In this document: in pieces, positions 29,245-39,008 of the stretch
Layout: each line of letters opens with the position of its first letter
Numbering within the stretch: the stretch's first letter is position 1
DNA from: Mycobacterium sp. 1164985.4
Lineage (GTDB): Bacteria; Actinomycetota; Actinomycetes; Mycobacteriales; Mycobacteriaceae
NCBI RefSeq assembly: GCF_001668575.1
Contig: NZ_LZMD01000108.1
Coordinates: 1 to 64,000, forward strand
DNA: 64,000 nt
Reading direction: 5' to 3'
Program-made: the position numbers and the translations under genes
Notes under the pieces: generated by a model
What the model was told of the DNA's origin: nothing
Seen by the model: the letters and a program-made list of their open reading frames with translations, nothing else
The model's database searches: none

Positions 29245-29394
29245 CTCGTGCCCCTTCAGCCGTCTACGGTGGTTCGAGTATCTCAGTGTGCACGGGGCGT
29301 CGTCACCGCTTTCCCCGGCTCCGGGTTTTGATGATCACGAACGCCGGGTAGAGCCGACGGGCAACGACGACGCACGCGATCGGCGGGTGAGGGC

Positions 29395-30915
29395 ATGAAG
29401 CGACTGGTGGCGTGGATCGCCATCATGGCCGTGACCGCGCTGGCGGGCTGCTCCACCGGGCGGGGCGTCGATCTCGGCGACTCGTCGAACAACCTCGTCG
29501 CCGCGATCTCCGGCGAGCCAGACCAGCTCGACCCGCACAAGACCAGCGCGTACTTCTCGTTCGAGGTTCTCGAGAACATCTTCGACACGCTGGTCGAGCC
29601 GGACGCCGGCCTGGAGATGCGGCCGGCCCTCGCGACGTCGTGGGAGGTGAGCCCCGATCAGTTGTCGTGGATGTTTCATCTGCGACCGGGCGTGACGTTT
29701 CACGACGGCAGCCCGTTCACCGCCGACGACGTCGTGTACTCGTATCGGCGGATCATCGACGAGCAGTTGGCCAACGTCGACAAGTTCAGCGCGGTCACCG
29801 ATGTGCGGGCTGTCGACCCGATGACGGTGGTGATCCGGGTCAAGCACCCGACGCCGAACCTGTTGACCAACATCGGCGGGTTCAAGGGCATGGCGATCGT
29901 GCAGCGCCGCAACGTCGAAAGCGGTCAGCTCGCCACTCATCCGGTGGGCACCGGGCCGTTCGCGTTCCGGTCGCAGAAGAGCGGCGACTCCATCACCCTG
30001 ACGGCGAATCCGTCCTACTGGGGCGGCGAACCGAAGGTGGCGGGCGTGACGTTCCGCTTCATCTCCGAACCGTCGACCGCCCTGTCGGCGCTGCAGGCCG
30101 GTGAAATCGATTGGACCGACTCGATTCCGACGCAGCGGGTGGCGCAGCTCCGCGACGACGACTCGCTACACCTCGCGGTGACCGCGAGCAACGACTACTG
30201 GTATCTCGCGCTCAACGAAGCCCACAAACCATGGGACGACGTGCGGGCGCGCCAGGCCGTCGCGTACGGCATCGACCGCTCCGCCATCGTGCAGGCCACC
30301 AGCTACGGCACAGCGACCGGCAACCAGCTCGCCATCCCCGAGGGCAACCCGTGGTACACCGCCTATGACCGCTACCGCTACGACACCGACGCTGCGCGAC
30401 GGCTTCTCGACGAGGCGGGCGTTGGCGACGTCGACCTCGACATGCTGGTCACCAGCGAGTACCCCGAGACCGTGACCGCGGCCCAGGTCATCGCCGATAA
30501 CCTTGCGCCGCTGGGCATCACGGTCAAGATCCGCACCGTCGACTTCGCGACCTGGCTCGACGAGCAGAACTCCGGACGCTTCGACATGTTGATGATGGGC
30601 TGGCTCGGCAACATCGACCCCGACGACTTCTACTACGCCCAACACCACACCAACGGAACCAGCAACGCCCAGAAGTTCTCCAATCCGGAGGTCGACCGCC
30701 TGCTGGATGCGGGCCGCGTCGAGACGAACCGGCAGGCCCGCTTCGACGATTACCGGCGCGCGGCGACGATCATCGCCGACGAGGTCAGCTACATCTACCT
30801 CTACAACCCGTCGGTGATCCAGGCGTGGGTGACCAAGCTGTCCGGCTACGAGGCCCGCCGGGACGGCGCCGTGCGGTTCCGCACCGCGACCCTCACCGGA
30901 GCCGAAAAGTCGTGA
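29395..30915 (+). CDS. Peptide ABC transporter substrate-binding lipoprotein
   Basis: 506-residue SBP_bac_5 (OppA/DppA type) protein. Lipoprotein signal with lipobox ALAGC (Cys20). Typical blocks: PDQLDPHKTSAYFSFEVLEN, TFHDGSPFTADDVVYS, and PVGTGPFAF. It captures oligopeptides, or possibly another small ligand, at the outer face of the membrane. First of four coupled genes; its stop overlaps the start of the first permease gene as GTGA. The true ligand cannot be told from sequence alone. Confidence 0.92.
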   Translation: MKRLVAWIAIMAVTALAGCSTGRGVDLGDSSNNLVAAISGEPDQLDPHKTSAYFSFEVLENIFDTLVEPDAGLEMRPALATSWEVSPDQLSWMFHLRPGVTFHDGSPFTADDVVYSYRRIIDEQLANVDKFSAVTDVRAVDPMTVVIRVKHPTPNLLTNIGGFKGMAIVQRRNVESGQLATHPVGTGPFAFRSQKSGDSITLTANPSYWGGEPKVAGVTFRFISEPSTALSALQAGEIDWTDSIPTQRVAQLRDDDSLHLAVTASNDYWYLALNEAHKPWDDVRARQAVAYGIDRSAIVQATSYGTATGNQLAIPEGNPWYTAYDRYRYDTDAARRLLDEAGVGDVDLDMLVTSEYPETVTAAQVIADNLAPLGITVKIRTVDFATWLDEQNSGRFDMLMMGWLGNIDPDDFYYAQHHTNGTSNAQKFSNPEVDRLLDAGRVETNRQARFDDYRRAATIIADEVSYIYLYNPSVIQAWVTKLSGYEARRDGAVRFRTATLTGAEKS

Positions 30916-31880
30916 CGCGCCTGCTGACTCATCCGATCGTGCGGTTTCTCGCGCGCCGGCTGGTGTATTCGGCGGTGGTGCTGCTCGGGGTGCTCGTCGT
31001 GAGCTTCGCGCTAGTGCATCTGGTCCCCGGCGATCCGGTGCGCATCGCGTTGGGAACCCGCTACACGCCGCAGGCCTACGAGGCGTTGCGGTCGGCGAGC
31101 GGGCTGGACAAGCCGATCGTCGAGCAGTTCTTCGCCTACATCGGCAAGGCGCTGACCGGCGACCTCGGAGTCAGCTTCCGCAACGGCGATCCGGTGACAC
31201 AGATCCTTCTCGAAAGGCTGCCCGCCACGGCGTCGTTGGCGGCCGTCGGGATCGTGATCGCGCTGCTGATCGCCATCCCGGCCGGGATCTGGTCGGCCCT
31301 GCACGAAGGCAGGATCAGCGACGCGATCGTGCGGGTGGGCAGCCAGTTCGGCGTGTCGATCCCCGACTTCTGGATGGGCATCCTGCTCATCGCGCTGTTC
31401 GCCTCGACGCTGCACTGGCTGCCCACGTCGGGATACCGGCCGTTGTTCGACGATCCGGGCGGGTGGTTGCGCCATCTGGTGTTGCCGGCATTGACCGTCG
31501 GGTTGGTGGCGGGTGCCATCATGACGCGCTATGTCCGCTCGGCGGTGCTCGAGGTCGCGGGGATGGGCTATGTGCGCACCGCGCGCTCGAAAGGGCTTGC
31601 GCCGCGGGTGGTCACGCTGCGCCACACCGTCCGCAACGCATTGATCCCGGTGCTGACCATCACCGGCATTCAGCTGGCCACCATCTTGTCGGGGGTCATC
31701 GTCGTCGAGGTCGTGTTCGCCTGGCCCGGCCTGGGCCGGCTGGTCTACAACGCCGTGGCCGGACGCGACTACGCGGTCATCCAGGGCACGGTGCTGTTGA
31801 TCGCGGCGTTGTTCCTGTTGATCAACCTGATCGTGGACGTGCTCTACGCCGTCGTGGACCCGAGGATCCGGCTGTCATGA
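30912..31880 (+). CDS. ABC permease, Opp/DppB type
   Basis: 322-residue integral membrane permease. Six predicted membrane segments; N-terminal FLARRLVYSAVVLLGVLVVS then HLVPGDPVRIALG, and the EAA loop near VRTARSKGLAPRVVTLRHTV that contacts the ATPase. GTG start within the stop of the binding-protein gene; its own stop overlaps the next start (ATGA). Confidence 0.93.
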   Translation: MTRLLTHPIVRFLARRLVYSAVVLLGVLVVSFALVHLVPGDPVRIALGTRYTPQAYEALRSASGLDKPIVEQFFAYIGKALTGDLGVSFRNGDPVTQILLERLPATASLAAVGIVIALLIAIPAGIWSALHEGRISDAIVRVGSQFGVSIPDFWMGILLIALFASTLHWLPTSGYRPLFDDPGGWLRHLVLPALTVGLVAGAIMTRYVRSAVLEVAGMGYVRTARSKGLAPRVVTLRHTVRNALIPVLTITGIQLATILSGVIVVEVVFAWPGLGRLVYNAVAGRDYAVIQGTVLLIAALFLLINLIVDVLYAVVDPRIRLS

Positions 31881-32746
31881 CGGCTCCTGCCAGGGTGTCG
31901 TCGCTGCGGCTGCTGATGGCCAACCCGGTCACCGTGGTGAGCACCGGCCTGCTCCTGCTGATCGCGTTCGTCGCCGTCACCGCCAATTGGATTGCGCCGT
32001 ACGAGATCAACGACGTCGACGTACCGAACGCGTTGCGCCCGCCCAGCGGATCGCACTGGTTCGGCACCGACGAACTGGGCCGCGACGTGTTCTCCCGTGT
32101 GTTGGTGGCCACGCAGGCGTCGATGCGGGTTGCGGTCGTCAGCGTTGCGTTCGCCGCGGTCGTCGGCGTGACGGTCGGCCTTGTGTCGGGGTATCGCGGC
32201 GGTTGGCTCGACACCGTCTTCATGCGCGTCGTGGACGTGATGTTCGCATTTCCCGTATTGCTTCTCGCGCTCGCGGTGGTTGCAATTCTCGGTCCGGGGG
32301 TGACGACGACGATCCTGGCGATCGGCATCGTGTACACGCCGATCTTCGCGAGGGTGTCGCGGGCCAGCACGATGAGTGTGCGTGTGGAACCGTTCGTTTC
32401 GGTGTCACGCAGCATGGGCACCGGGCACCCGTACATCCTCGGTCGGCACATCCTGCCGAACATCGCCGGCCCGCTGGTGGTGCAGACATCGCTGTCGTTG
32501 GCGTTCGCGATCTTGTCCGAGGCCGCACTGTCATTCCTGGGGTTGGGGATTCAGCCGCCGCAGCCGTCGCTGGGGCGGATGATCTTCGATTCGCAGGGTT
32601 TCGTGACGATGGCGTGGTGGATGGCGGTCTTCCCGGGCGCCGCGATCTTCGTCGCGGTGCTGGCCTTCAACCTGTTGGGCGACGGTCTGCGCGACGTGCT
32701 CGATCCCCGGCAGCGCACGATGATCGAGGCCCGAAGGAAGCAATGA
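31877..32746 (+). CDS. ABC permease, Opp/DppC type
   Basis: 289-residue second permease. Typical block HWFGTDELGRDVFSRVL near residue 60, membrane segments through the rest, and an EAA-like loop SVSRSMGTGHPYILGRHILP. Coupled at both ends by ATGA overlaps, so the channel is expressed as a unit with DppB and the ATPase. Confidence 0.93.
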   Translation: MTAPARVSSLRLLMANPVTVVSTGLLLLIAFVAVTANWIAPYEINDVDVPNALRPPSGSHWFGTDELGRDVFSRVLVATQASMRVAVVSVAFAAVVGVTVGLVSGYRGGWLDTVFMRVVDVMFAFPVLLLALAVVAILGPGVTTTILAIGIVYTPIFARVSRASTMSVRVEPFVSVSRSMGTGHPYILGRHILPNIAGPLVVQTSLSLAFAILSEAALSFLGLGIQPPQPSLGRMIFDSQGFVTMAWWMAVFPGAAIFVAVLAFNLLGDGLRDVLDPRQRTMIEARRKQ

Positions 32747-34356
32747 GCGATCCGGTGTTGAGCGTGCGCGACCTGCGGGTGAGCATCGGCCGCCGGGAGA
32801 TCGTGCACGGCGTCTCGTTCGACGTGCACCGCGGGCAGACGTTGGGCATCGTCGGCGAGTCCGGTTCGGGCAAGTCGATGACCGTGCTGGCCGCGACGGG
32901 CCTGCTCGACGCGCCCGGCGCGAGCGTCACCGGAACCAGCACGCTGACAACCGAATCCGCCCACACCGAGCTGGTCGGTGCGTCGGACCGGGTGCTGCGC
33001 AGCGTGCACGGCGGTTCGATCGGGTTCGTGTTCCAGGATCCGGGGACGTCGCTGAACCCGCTGTTGACGCTGGAGCGGCAGATCACGGAATCGCTTGAGG
33101 CGCACCGCCAAATGACGCGGCGGCAGGCGCGGGGCCGGGCGCTCGAACTGCTGGAGGCGGTCGGGCTGCCGGATCCGGAGACGCGGTTGCGCGCGTATCC
33201 GCATCAGCTCTCGGGCGGACAGAAGCAGCGTGTGATGATCGCGATCGCGATGGCGTGCGATCCCGCCCTGCTGGTCGCCGACGAACCGACGACCGCCCTG
33301 GATGTGACCACCCAGGCGCAGATCGTCGACCTGATCGCCGAGTTGCAGCGCGACTTCGGCACCGCGGTGGTCTGGATCAGCCACGACCTCGGCGTGATCG
33401 GCCAGGTGGCCGAGGACGTCACGGTGCTGCGCGGCGGCGAGGCGGTCGAACAGGCCTCGATCACAGACGTTTTCGATCGACCCCGCCATGAGTACACCCG
33501 CGAGTTGCTCGCCGCGCGCCCGCTCGTCGGGCGTCCCGGGCCGCCACCGGTGCCGGACGCGCCGGTGCTTCTCGACGTGAACGGCCTCGACGTGCGGTTC
33601 GAGGTCAGCACGCCGGTCGGCAAGTCGACCGTGCACGCCGTCAAGGACCTGTCGTTCCAGATCCGGCAGGGCACCACGCTGGGCCTCGTCGGCGAGTCGG
33701 GTTCGGGCAAGTCGACCGTGGCGTCCGCGCTCACGGGCCTGGTCCGGCCCGACGCCGGCAGCGCGACGATCGGCGACTCCGACGTGTTCGGCGTCCGCGG
33801 GTCTGCGGAGAAGGCGCTGCGCAGGCGCATCGGGCTGGTGTTCCAGGACCCGTTCTCGTCGGTGAACCCGCGAGCCCGCGTCGGCTCGGCGATCGGCGAG
33901 CCGCTGATCGTGCACCGGCTCGCGAAGGGCCGCCGCGGCCGCGCAGCCAGAGTCGCCGAACTGCTCGAATTGGTCGGCCTACCAATGTCGTTCGCGTCGC
34001 GCTATCCGCACGAGCTGTCGGGCGGTGAACGCCAGCGGGTCAGCATCGCCCGCGCCCTTGCCGGTGAACCCGAACTGCTGATCCTCGACGAAGCGACCGC
34101 GGCGCTGGACGTCTCGGTGCAGGCCAGGGTGCTCGACCTGCTGGCCGGACTACAGCGCGAGCTGGGACTGACCTACCTGTTCATCGCGCACGACCTCGCG
34201 ATCGTGCAGCAGGTCAGCCACGACGTGCTCGTGATGCGCGCCGGGGCGGCGGTAGAGTACCGCCCCGCCGACGAGCTGTTCGCCTCGCCGAACGACGGCT
34301 ACACCCGCGCACTGTTGGCCGCCGTACCTCCGGAGCGTCCCCGCGTCTCGGCCTGA
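32743..34356 (+). CDS. ABC transporter ATPase, fused Opp/DppD-DppF
   Basis: 537 residues containing two complete ATPase domains, replacing separate DppD and DppF. Domain 1: Walker A GESGSGKS near 40, signature LSGGQKQR, Walker B LLVADEPTTALD. Domain 2: Walker A GESGSGKST near 320, signature LSGGERQRVS, Walker B LLILDEATAALD. Energises the two upstream permeases. It is the last of the four overlapping genes; an SDR gene begins 12 bases later. Confidence 0.94.
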   Translation: MSDPVLSVRDLRVSIGRREIVHGVSFDVHRGQTLGIVGESGSGKSMTVLAATGLLDAPGASVTGTSTLTTESAHTELVGASDRVLRSVHGGSIGFVFQDPGTSLNPLLTLERQITESLEAHRQMTRRQARGRALELLEAVGLPDPETRLRAYPHQLSGGQKQRVMIAIAMACDPALLVADEPTTALDVTTQAQIVDLIAELQRDFGTAVVWISHDLGVIGQVAEDVTVLRGGEAVEQASITDVFDRPRHEYTRELLAARPLVGRPGPPPVPDAPVLLDVNGLDVRFEVSTPVGKSTVHAVKDLSFQIRQGTTLGLVGESGSGKSTVASALTGLVRPDAGSATIGDSDVFGVRGSAEKALRRRIGLVFQDPFSSVNPRARVGSAIGEPLIVHRLAKGRRGRAARVAELLELVGLPMSFASRYPHELSGGERQRVSIARALAGEPELLILDEATAALDVSVQARVLDLLAGLQRELGLTYLFIAHDLAIVQQVSHDVLVMRAGAAVEYRPADELFASPNDGYTRALLAAVPPERPRVSA

Positions 34357-34368
34357 CCACCGCATGAG

Positions 34369-35121
34369 ATGGTCATGATCATGACTCAACTCAGCGGCAA
34401 GGTCGCATTGGTGACGGGCGCCTCGGCGGGACTGGGCGCCGCGGTCGCGCAACTGTTCGCAGAACGGGGTGCCACCGTGTTCGGTATCGCACGCGACGCC
34501 GAACGCATGGCGACGGCGTTCGAGACGGTGCCGGGCGGGCGCTTCGCGTCGGTGGACGTGACGTCCGCGGCGGCGTGTCGCGAGGCCGTCACGCAGTGCG
34601 TCGAGGCATTCGGATGTCTCGACGTGCTCGTGAATGTGGCGGGCTTTCACCAGATGCGGCACACGACCGAGGTGACCGACGACGACTGGGAGCGCGACCT
34701 CGCCGTGAACCTGCACGGCCCGTTCTACCTGTGCCGCGCGGCGCTGCCGCATCTTCTCGAGAGCGGCGGCAACATCGTCAACGTCTCGTCGATCGCAGGT
34801 GTGGAGGGCGAGGTGTACTCGGCCGGATACTGTGCCGCCAAGCACGGACTCGTCGGGCTGACCCGGGCGCTGGCCGTCGAGTACACCAAGGAGAAGGTGC
34901 GGGTGAACGCGGTGTGCCCGGGTGGTATGCCGACCGCGCAAACGACCGAGTTCTCCGCGCCCGAGAACGCCGACTGGGATCTGATCATGCGGATTGCCTC
35001 GCCGCGCGGATTCATGGACACCGTTGACGTCGCCAAGACCATCGCGTTCCTCGCCAGCGACGACGCCGCGGCGATCCACGGTGCGGTGTACCGCGTCGAC
35101 AACGGTAAGGGAGCCGGCTAA
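34369..35121 (+). CDS. Short-chain dehydrogenase/reductase
   Basis: About 250 residues. Cofactor motif TGASAGLG, catalytic Ser in NVSSIAG and the YxxxK pair in SAGYCAAKHG, then the PGG motif CPGGMPTAQTTEF. Three in-frame ATG codons (34369, 34375, 34381) precede TQLSGKVALVTG, and none has a clear ribosome site; the third gives the usual N-terminus. Twelve bases after the ABC ATPase gene, so it may share its transcript. Substrate unknown. Confidence 0.87.
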   Translation: MVMIMTQLSGKVALVTGASAGLGAAVAQLFAERGATVFGIARDAERMATAFETVPGGRFASVDVTSAAACREAVTQCVEAFGCLDVLVNVAGFHQMRHTTEVTDDDWERDLAVNLHGPFYLCRAALPHLLESGGNIVNVSSIAGVEGEVYSAGYCAAKHGLVGLTRALAVEYTKEKVRVNAVCPGGMPTAQTTEFSAPENADWDLIMRIASPRGFMDTVDVAKTIAFLASDDAAAIHGAVYRVDNGKGAG

Positions 35122-35130
35122 GGCGATTTC

Positions 35131-35167
35131 GGTGCACTACCAGTCGGTGCGCGATCGGTAGTGCACC
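35131..35167. terminator. Palindrome between convergent SDR and PhoD-like genes
   Basis: Perfect 11-bp stem GGTGCACTACC (35131-35141) and GGTAGTGCACC (35157-35167). The stretch from 35124 (GATTTCGGTGC, then CTACCAGTCG) is nearly identical to 9828-9848, so this is a second copy of a repeated palindromic element placed at a convergent gene junction. Confidence 0.65.
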
Positions 35168-35180
35168 CAACTCGCACGGG

Positions 35181-36824
35181 CTAGAGCAGCTTGTGCTCGA
35201 TCACGGTCGTCAGATGCGGCTTGCGCCAGCCGCCGGTGACCTTCTCGATCCGCACGCCCATCTCGCCGCCGGCGATCTCCAGGGTGCCGATCTGGTTGCG
35301 GAAGTGCGGGAGTGAGACGGGTCGCCAGCGCAGTCGCGGCTTGGGCACCTTCGTGGTTTTGACCAACGTCTTGCCGACGGCCTCGACGAACCCGGTGTGG
35401 CCGAGCCGCAGGATGACGCGTTCGACGGCAGAGGGTTCCTTGCGCAGCCCCGAACAGACGATCTGCCACACCTTGGTGCCCAGCCGGGTCGCCTCGTCGG
35501 GTATCTCCACCTCCGACACCCAGCAGTGGTGCACGTCGCCCCCGAACAGCACCATCGAGTCGGGTGCCGGTCCGCGCTTTCCGCTCGCCACGTCGATCGC
35601 GAGATCCTCGAAGCGGCGGTAGCTTTCCTGGAAGCACGCCCAGTGGTCGAGGTTGGCGGTGATGCGGACCTTCTCCCCCAGCCCGGTGAACCATCGCCCC
35701 CAGGCACCGTCGCCAACGGCCTCCGACCACGCTTCGATGTGGTGCATCCCGTAGGGCAACAGGATCGGCAGCGAGCTGGCAAACAGCAGGTGCTGATAGT
35801 TGCCGTCGGCGTTGGCGGTGATCCAGTCCCATTCCTCGTCAGTGGTGATGCGGCGCCGTCCCGGCGCGAGCTGGCGACCCGTGCGGGCGTCGACGACGAT
35901 CAGCCGGGCCGAACCGAGATCGCGACACATGCTGAAATGCGATGCGCCGTCGTCCTTCTCGGCCATCTGCGCGAGTTCGCGAATCGGCTCGGCGCCCTGT
36001 CGGGTCTCGGTGACGCGCTGAAACGTCTGGTCCTTGGCCAGCTCGTCGGGCGACATGTTGCCGAGGTGCTGATAGATCCAGTAGGACATCAGCCCGCCGA
36101 TGATCCGCGTCTGATACCAGTCGGTCTTGCGCTTCTCCTCGAGCCAGGCCTGCGAGGTGTTCCACTTGTCGTTGATCTCGTGGTCGTCGAACATCATCGA
36201 CGTCGGAACGGTCGAAAGCATCCACCGCACGACCGGATCGCACCAGGCGTCCCAGTAGCCGATGCAGTACTCCTCGAAATCCTCGAGGACCTCGACCGGA
36301 CCGTTGGCATGCACCTCGCGGTCGGCGACCAGATCCTTGATGGTGTCGTTCACCTGGTCGGCGTAGAGCTGGTCGCCCATCATCAGCATGGCGTCGGGCC
36401 AGAGCGCCGACGGCTGGCGCAGCATCCGCATCCCATAGGTGCGCAGCACGTCGATGCCTTTGCCCTTGGGGTGCCACCAATGCTGGTAGGTGTAAGGCGG
36501 ATGGTGCGGGGCCGACGCCCGGCAGGAACCGAACAGCAGCCGCAGCGAGCCGTCGCGGGGCATCAACCGGATCCGGGGCGCAGGAAACTCGTAGTTCCTT
36601 GGCGGCCAAGCCTTCTCCCCGTCCAGGTGCACCTGGTACGGATGCTCCCGGTCGGGGTCGAGGTCCGTCACGCAGACGATCGCGAAGTGGTGGCCTTCGA
36701 CCTCGAAGGTCTCGGCGCGGTGGCCGAGAACCTCGACCTCGCACGCCTTGTCCGTCTCGACCCAGATCGTCGCGTCGGTCTTGCCGACGTGGCGAAGCAG
36801 CGGACCCACGCGAACCTGGGGCAT
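35181..36824 (-). CDS. PhoD-like metallophosphoesterase
   Basis: 547 residues from ATG 36822-36824 (a GTG five codons earlier is an alternative). PhoD-type core: LLFGSCRASAP, then MLMMGDQLYADQV, MMFDDHEINDKWN (metal ligands), and VLFGGDVHHCWVSEVE. Typical PhoD enzymes are exported alkaline phosphatases or phospholipases with a Tat signal, but no signal peptide is seen here, so it may be cytoplasmic. This subgroup is common in actinobacteria, with no settled substrate. Confidence 0.87.
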   Translation of the reverse strand: MPQVRVGPLLRHVGKTDATIWVETDKACEVEVLGHRAETFEVEGHHFAIVCVTDLDPDREHPYQVHLDGEKAWPPRNYEFPAPRIRLMPRDGSLRLLFGSCRASAPHHPPYTYQHWWHPKGKGIDVLRTYGMRMLRQPSALWPDAMLMMGDQLYADQVNDTIKDLVADREVHANGPVEVLEDFEEYCIGYWDAWCDPVVRWMLSTVPTSMMFDDHEINDKWNTSQAWLEEKRKTDWYQTRIIGGLMSYWIYQHLGNMSPDELAKDQTFQRVTETRQGAEPIRELAQMAEKDDGASHFSMCRDLGSARLIVVDARTGRQLAPGRRRITTDEEWDWITANADGNYQHLLFASSLPILLPYGMHHIEAWSEAVGDGAWGRWFTGLGEKVRITANLDHWACFQESYRRFEDLAIDVASGKRGPAPDSMVLFGGDVHHCWVSEVEIPDEATRLGTKVWQIVCSGLRKEPSAVERVILRLGHTGFVEAVGKTLVKTTKVPKPRLRWRPVSLPHFRNQIGTLEIAGGEMGVRIEKVTGGWRKPHLTTVIEHKLL

Positions 36825-36895
36825 CGCCCCATCATGCACCTTTATTGACGGCGGTGTGACAGCAGTTACGCCTTTCCCGGCACGCCGGCGGGCCC

Positions 36896-38578
36896 TCAGT
36901 GTTCGGGCCGCCGACGTCCGAGGAAGAACGCCAGGCCGATGGCGCCGAACCCGAGGGTGCCGATCACACCGGCCGAGACCATCAGGAAGATGTCGCGTCC
37001 GGTGAGCCCGCCGGTCGACGATTCGTCCGACGCCAGCCGCAGCCGGTAGTCACCGGGCAGCGGGGCCTCGGCGGGTTCGCTCAGGCCCGGGAACTGCTGG
37101 GTCTTGCGGATCTCGAATTGACGTTCGCCGCTTGCGGTTTGGGTCCACTCGCCCCAGGCCGGGGTGGCGCCGTCGAGCAGCACCTTGCGTCCGCCGTAGA
37201 CGCGGTCCTCACCGACGTCGACGATCTGGCGCACCCGGAACGGCTCGTAGCGAGCGTTCGAGTAGTTCACCAACACGGGCACGTTGTCGTAGCGCAGCAC
37301 CGGCGGCGGAGGCGGCGGCAACGGCAGGCCGGCGCCCGGGAAGTAACCGCCGCCCAGGAACGTGCCGACAGCGATGTTGGACACCGTCTGCGCGACGTTG
37401 GCGGCCGCGACGACCGGGCTCAGCACCGCCGCGGTGAAGCTGTAGGCGGCGAATTGGGCCGCCTCGAGCACGAGCCGCGACAGCGGCGGGATGTAGGCGA
37501 TGCGCGGGCGCATATCGTAGACGTAGACGATGCGCACCGGTGCCCGGAACGGGTTCATCAGCACGGGACGGTAGTAGTCGTCGTACTCGATCCACTCCGG
37601 TCGCCACTGGCGCACGTTGCTGATCAACTCGAAGTCGCGGTCACGCTTGGCCTCGAGCTCGACCTTGGCGCTGGTGCTGGCCTCGGCGCCGTTGAGGCCG
37701 AGGGTCATGTCGACAGACTGCTTGAACGCGGCCACGTCCTGTTGGGGTGCGGGCGCAGGCTCCGGCTCGAAGACCGGCTTCGCGGTCCGGGCGAGCTGCA
37801 CGTCTTCGGCGGGAGCTTCGAGGGTCTCCGGCGCCAGAGTCTCGATCTCCTTCGAGGCGTTCTGGATCGACACGGTCGGGGTCTCGGACTCGTCACCGCT
37901 TTTCTCGGTGACCGAAGTCTCGGCCGCGGTTTTGTCCGCCATGTCGCTCGATGTCGGCGTCGCGGTGTCGGACGCCGGCGCGAGCGCCGCCGACGAGGCG
38001 GGCTTGGAGGGATCGGCCGATTCGCTGGTGTCCGGCTTGGTCGACGGAGCGGCAGCGGTGGTGTTCGGCGCGGCCGACCGCGCCGCGGTCGACGGCTCCG
38101 CAGTCGGGGTCGCCGGCTCTTCGGCAGCGGCGGACGGCTCGGCCGTCTGGACTGCGGTGCTGGTCTTCGGCGGGGCCACGGTCCGCGGCTCGGGCGCAAC
38201 GGGCTCGGGCGCGGGCTCCGGCTCGGGAGCAACGGGCTGCGGCTCGGCGACCGCTTCCTGTGCCTGAGGTGCCTGCTGCTGTGGTGCCTGCTGCTGGGGA
38301 GCTTCCTGCTGGGGTGCTTGCGTCTGCGGCGCTTCCTGGGTGGCCGGGCCTTGCGGCTCCCGCGCGGAGGTCGGCCGCTCGGCGGGCGTCTCCGGCTCAG
38401 GAGCGCTGACCTTCGGTTCCGGCGCGACCGTCGTCACGACGTCGTCAGAACCCGGCTTCGCGACCGCGGGGGCGAGCCCGGCCGTCAGCGCGGTCAGCGA
38501 GATCACGGCTCCCGTCGCCAGAACCGCGATGCCGTACCTGCGGAAATGTTTGCGGAAATCATCCAGCGGAGCACCCAT
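36896..38578 (-). CDS. Proline/alanine-rich envelope protein
   Basis: 560 residues from ATG 38576-38578 with GGAGG upstream. Layout: a basic N-terminus with a membrane segment or signal (IAVLATGAVISLTALTAGLA, about residues 20-39); about 250 residues of low complexity rich in Pro, Ala, Glu, Gln and Thr (repeats such as QEAPQQQAPQQQAPQ and PEPEPAPEPVAPEP); a conserved folded part (WRPEWIEYDDYYRPVLMNPF); a PPPPPP stretch; a beta-rich part; and a C-terminal membrane segment followed by GRRRPEH. It probably spans the cell wall with both ends in the membrane. Function unknown. Confidence 0.8.
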   Translation of the reverse strand: MGAPLDDFRKHFRRYGIAVLATGAVISLTALTAGLAPAVAKPGSDDVVTTVAPEPKVSAPEPETPAERPTSAREPQGPATQEAPQTQAPQQEAPQQQAPQQQAPQAQEAVAEPQPVAPEPEPAPEPVAPEPRTVAPPKTSTAVQTAEPSAAAEEPATPTAEPSTAARSAAPNTTAAAPSTKPDTSESADPSKPASSAALAPASDTATPTSSDMADKTAAETSVTEKSGDESETPTVSIQNASKEIETLAPETLEAPAEDVQLARTAKPVFEPEPAPAPQQDVAAFKQSVDMTLGLNGAEASTSAKVELEAKRDRDFELISNVRQWRPEWIEYDDYYRPVLMNPFRAPVRIVYVYDMRPRIAYIPPLSRLVLEAAQFAAYSFTAAVLSPVVAAANVAQTVSNIAVGTFLGGGYFPGAGLPLPPPPPPVLRYDNVPVLVNYSNARYEPFRVRQIVDVGEDRVYGGRKVLLDGATPAWGEWTQTASGERQFEIRKTQQFPGLSEPAEAPLPGDYRLRLASDESSTGGLTGRDIFLMVSAGVIGTLGFGAIGLAFFLGRRRPEH

Positions 38579-38792
38579 CGTGCCTCCACTCCCTTCTATG
38601 CCTGGTTTGGCGCGTAGACGCCGTGCGACACGATTCGTCGCCGAGACGGAAGCGAGCACCACCCCAAGCGCTCCCCCGACGCTTCGGCCTCACAGAATTC
38701 ATCGCCCGGCCGACCCGGGCGTTACATATAGGTGCGCGCTAAAGCGAGGCCGCCTCAGCAGCTTGATGGTCTTGAGGTTCGGCAACCGCGGG

Positions 38793-38981
38793 TCACGGCC
38801 TGCGACGGCGAAGACCGCCGACCGCCAGCGCGATGCCGACCAGGGCGATGATCGGGCCGAGGATCGACCACGTGGTGGTGTTGCTCATCGGGCTGCCGCC
38901 GACAACGCCGAAGCCCTGAAGCGTGAACAGCAGACCGAACAACGCGACGATCACTCCGAGAAGGGCAATGGCGAACCGCAT
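38793..38981 (-). CDS. Small membrane protein (62 aa)
   Basis: 62 residues with two hydrophobic helices (IALLGVIVALFGLLFTLQGFG and ILGPIIALVGIALAVGGL) joined by a short polar loop, and a basic tail (RRRRP) that should stay inside. GGGTGG lies ahead of the ATG. Small proteins of this pattern occur in many mycobacteria; no function is known. The 38579-38792 stretch upstream of it holds no other gene, only a short hairpin CGCCCGG/CCGGGCG at 38703-38721. Confidence 0.7.
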   Translation of the reverse strand: MRFAIALLGVIVALFGLLFTLQGFGVVGGSPMSNTTTWSILGPIIALVGIALAVGGLRRRRP

Positions 38982-39008
38982 GCGTCCACCCTAGGCGAGT
39001 GCCCGCGG

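Noticed and set aside
35397..36848. Plus-strand frame of 483 codons opposite the PhoD-like gene
   Set aside because: Antisense shadow of a protein with conserved metal-site motifs.
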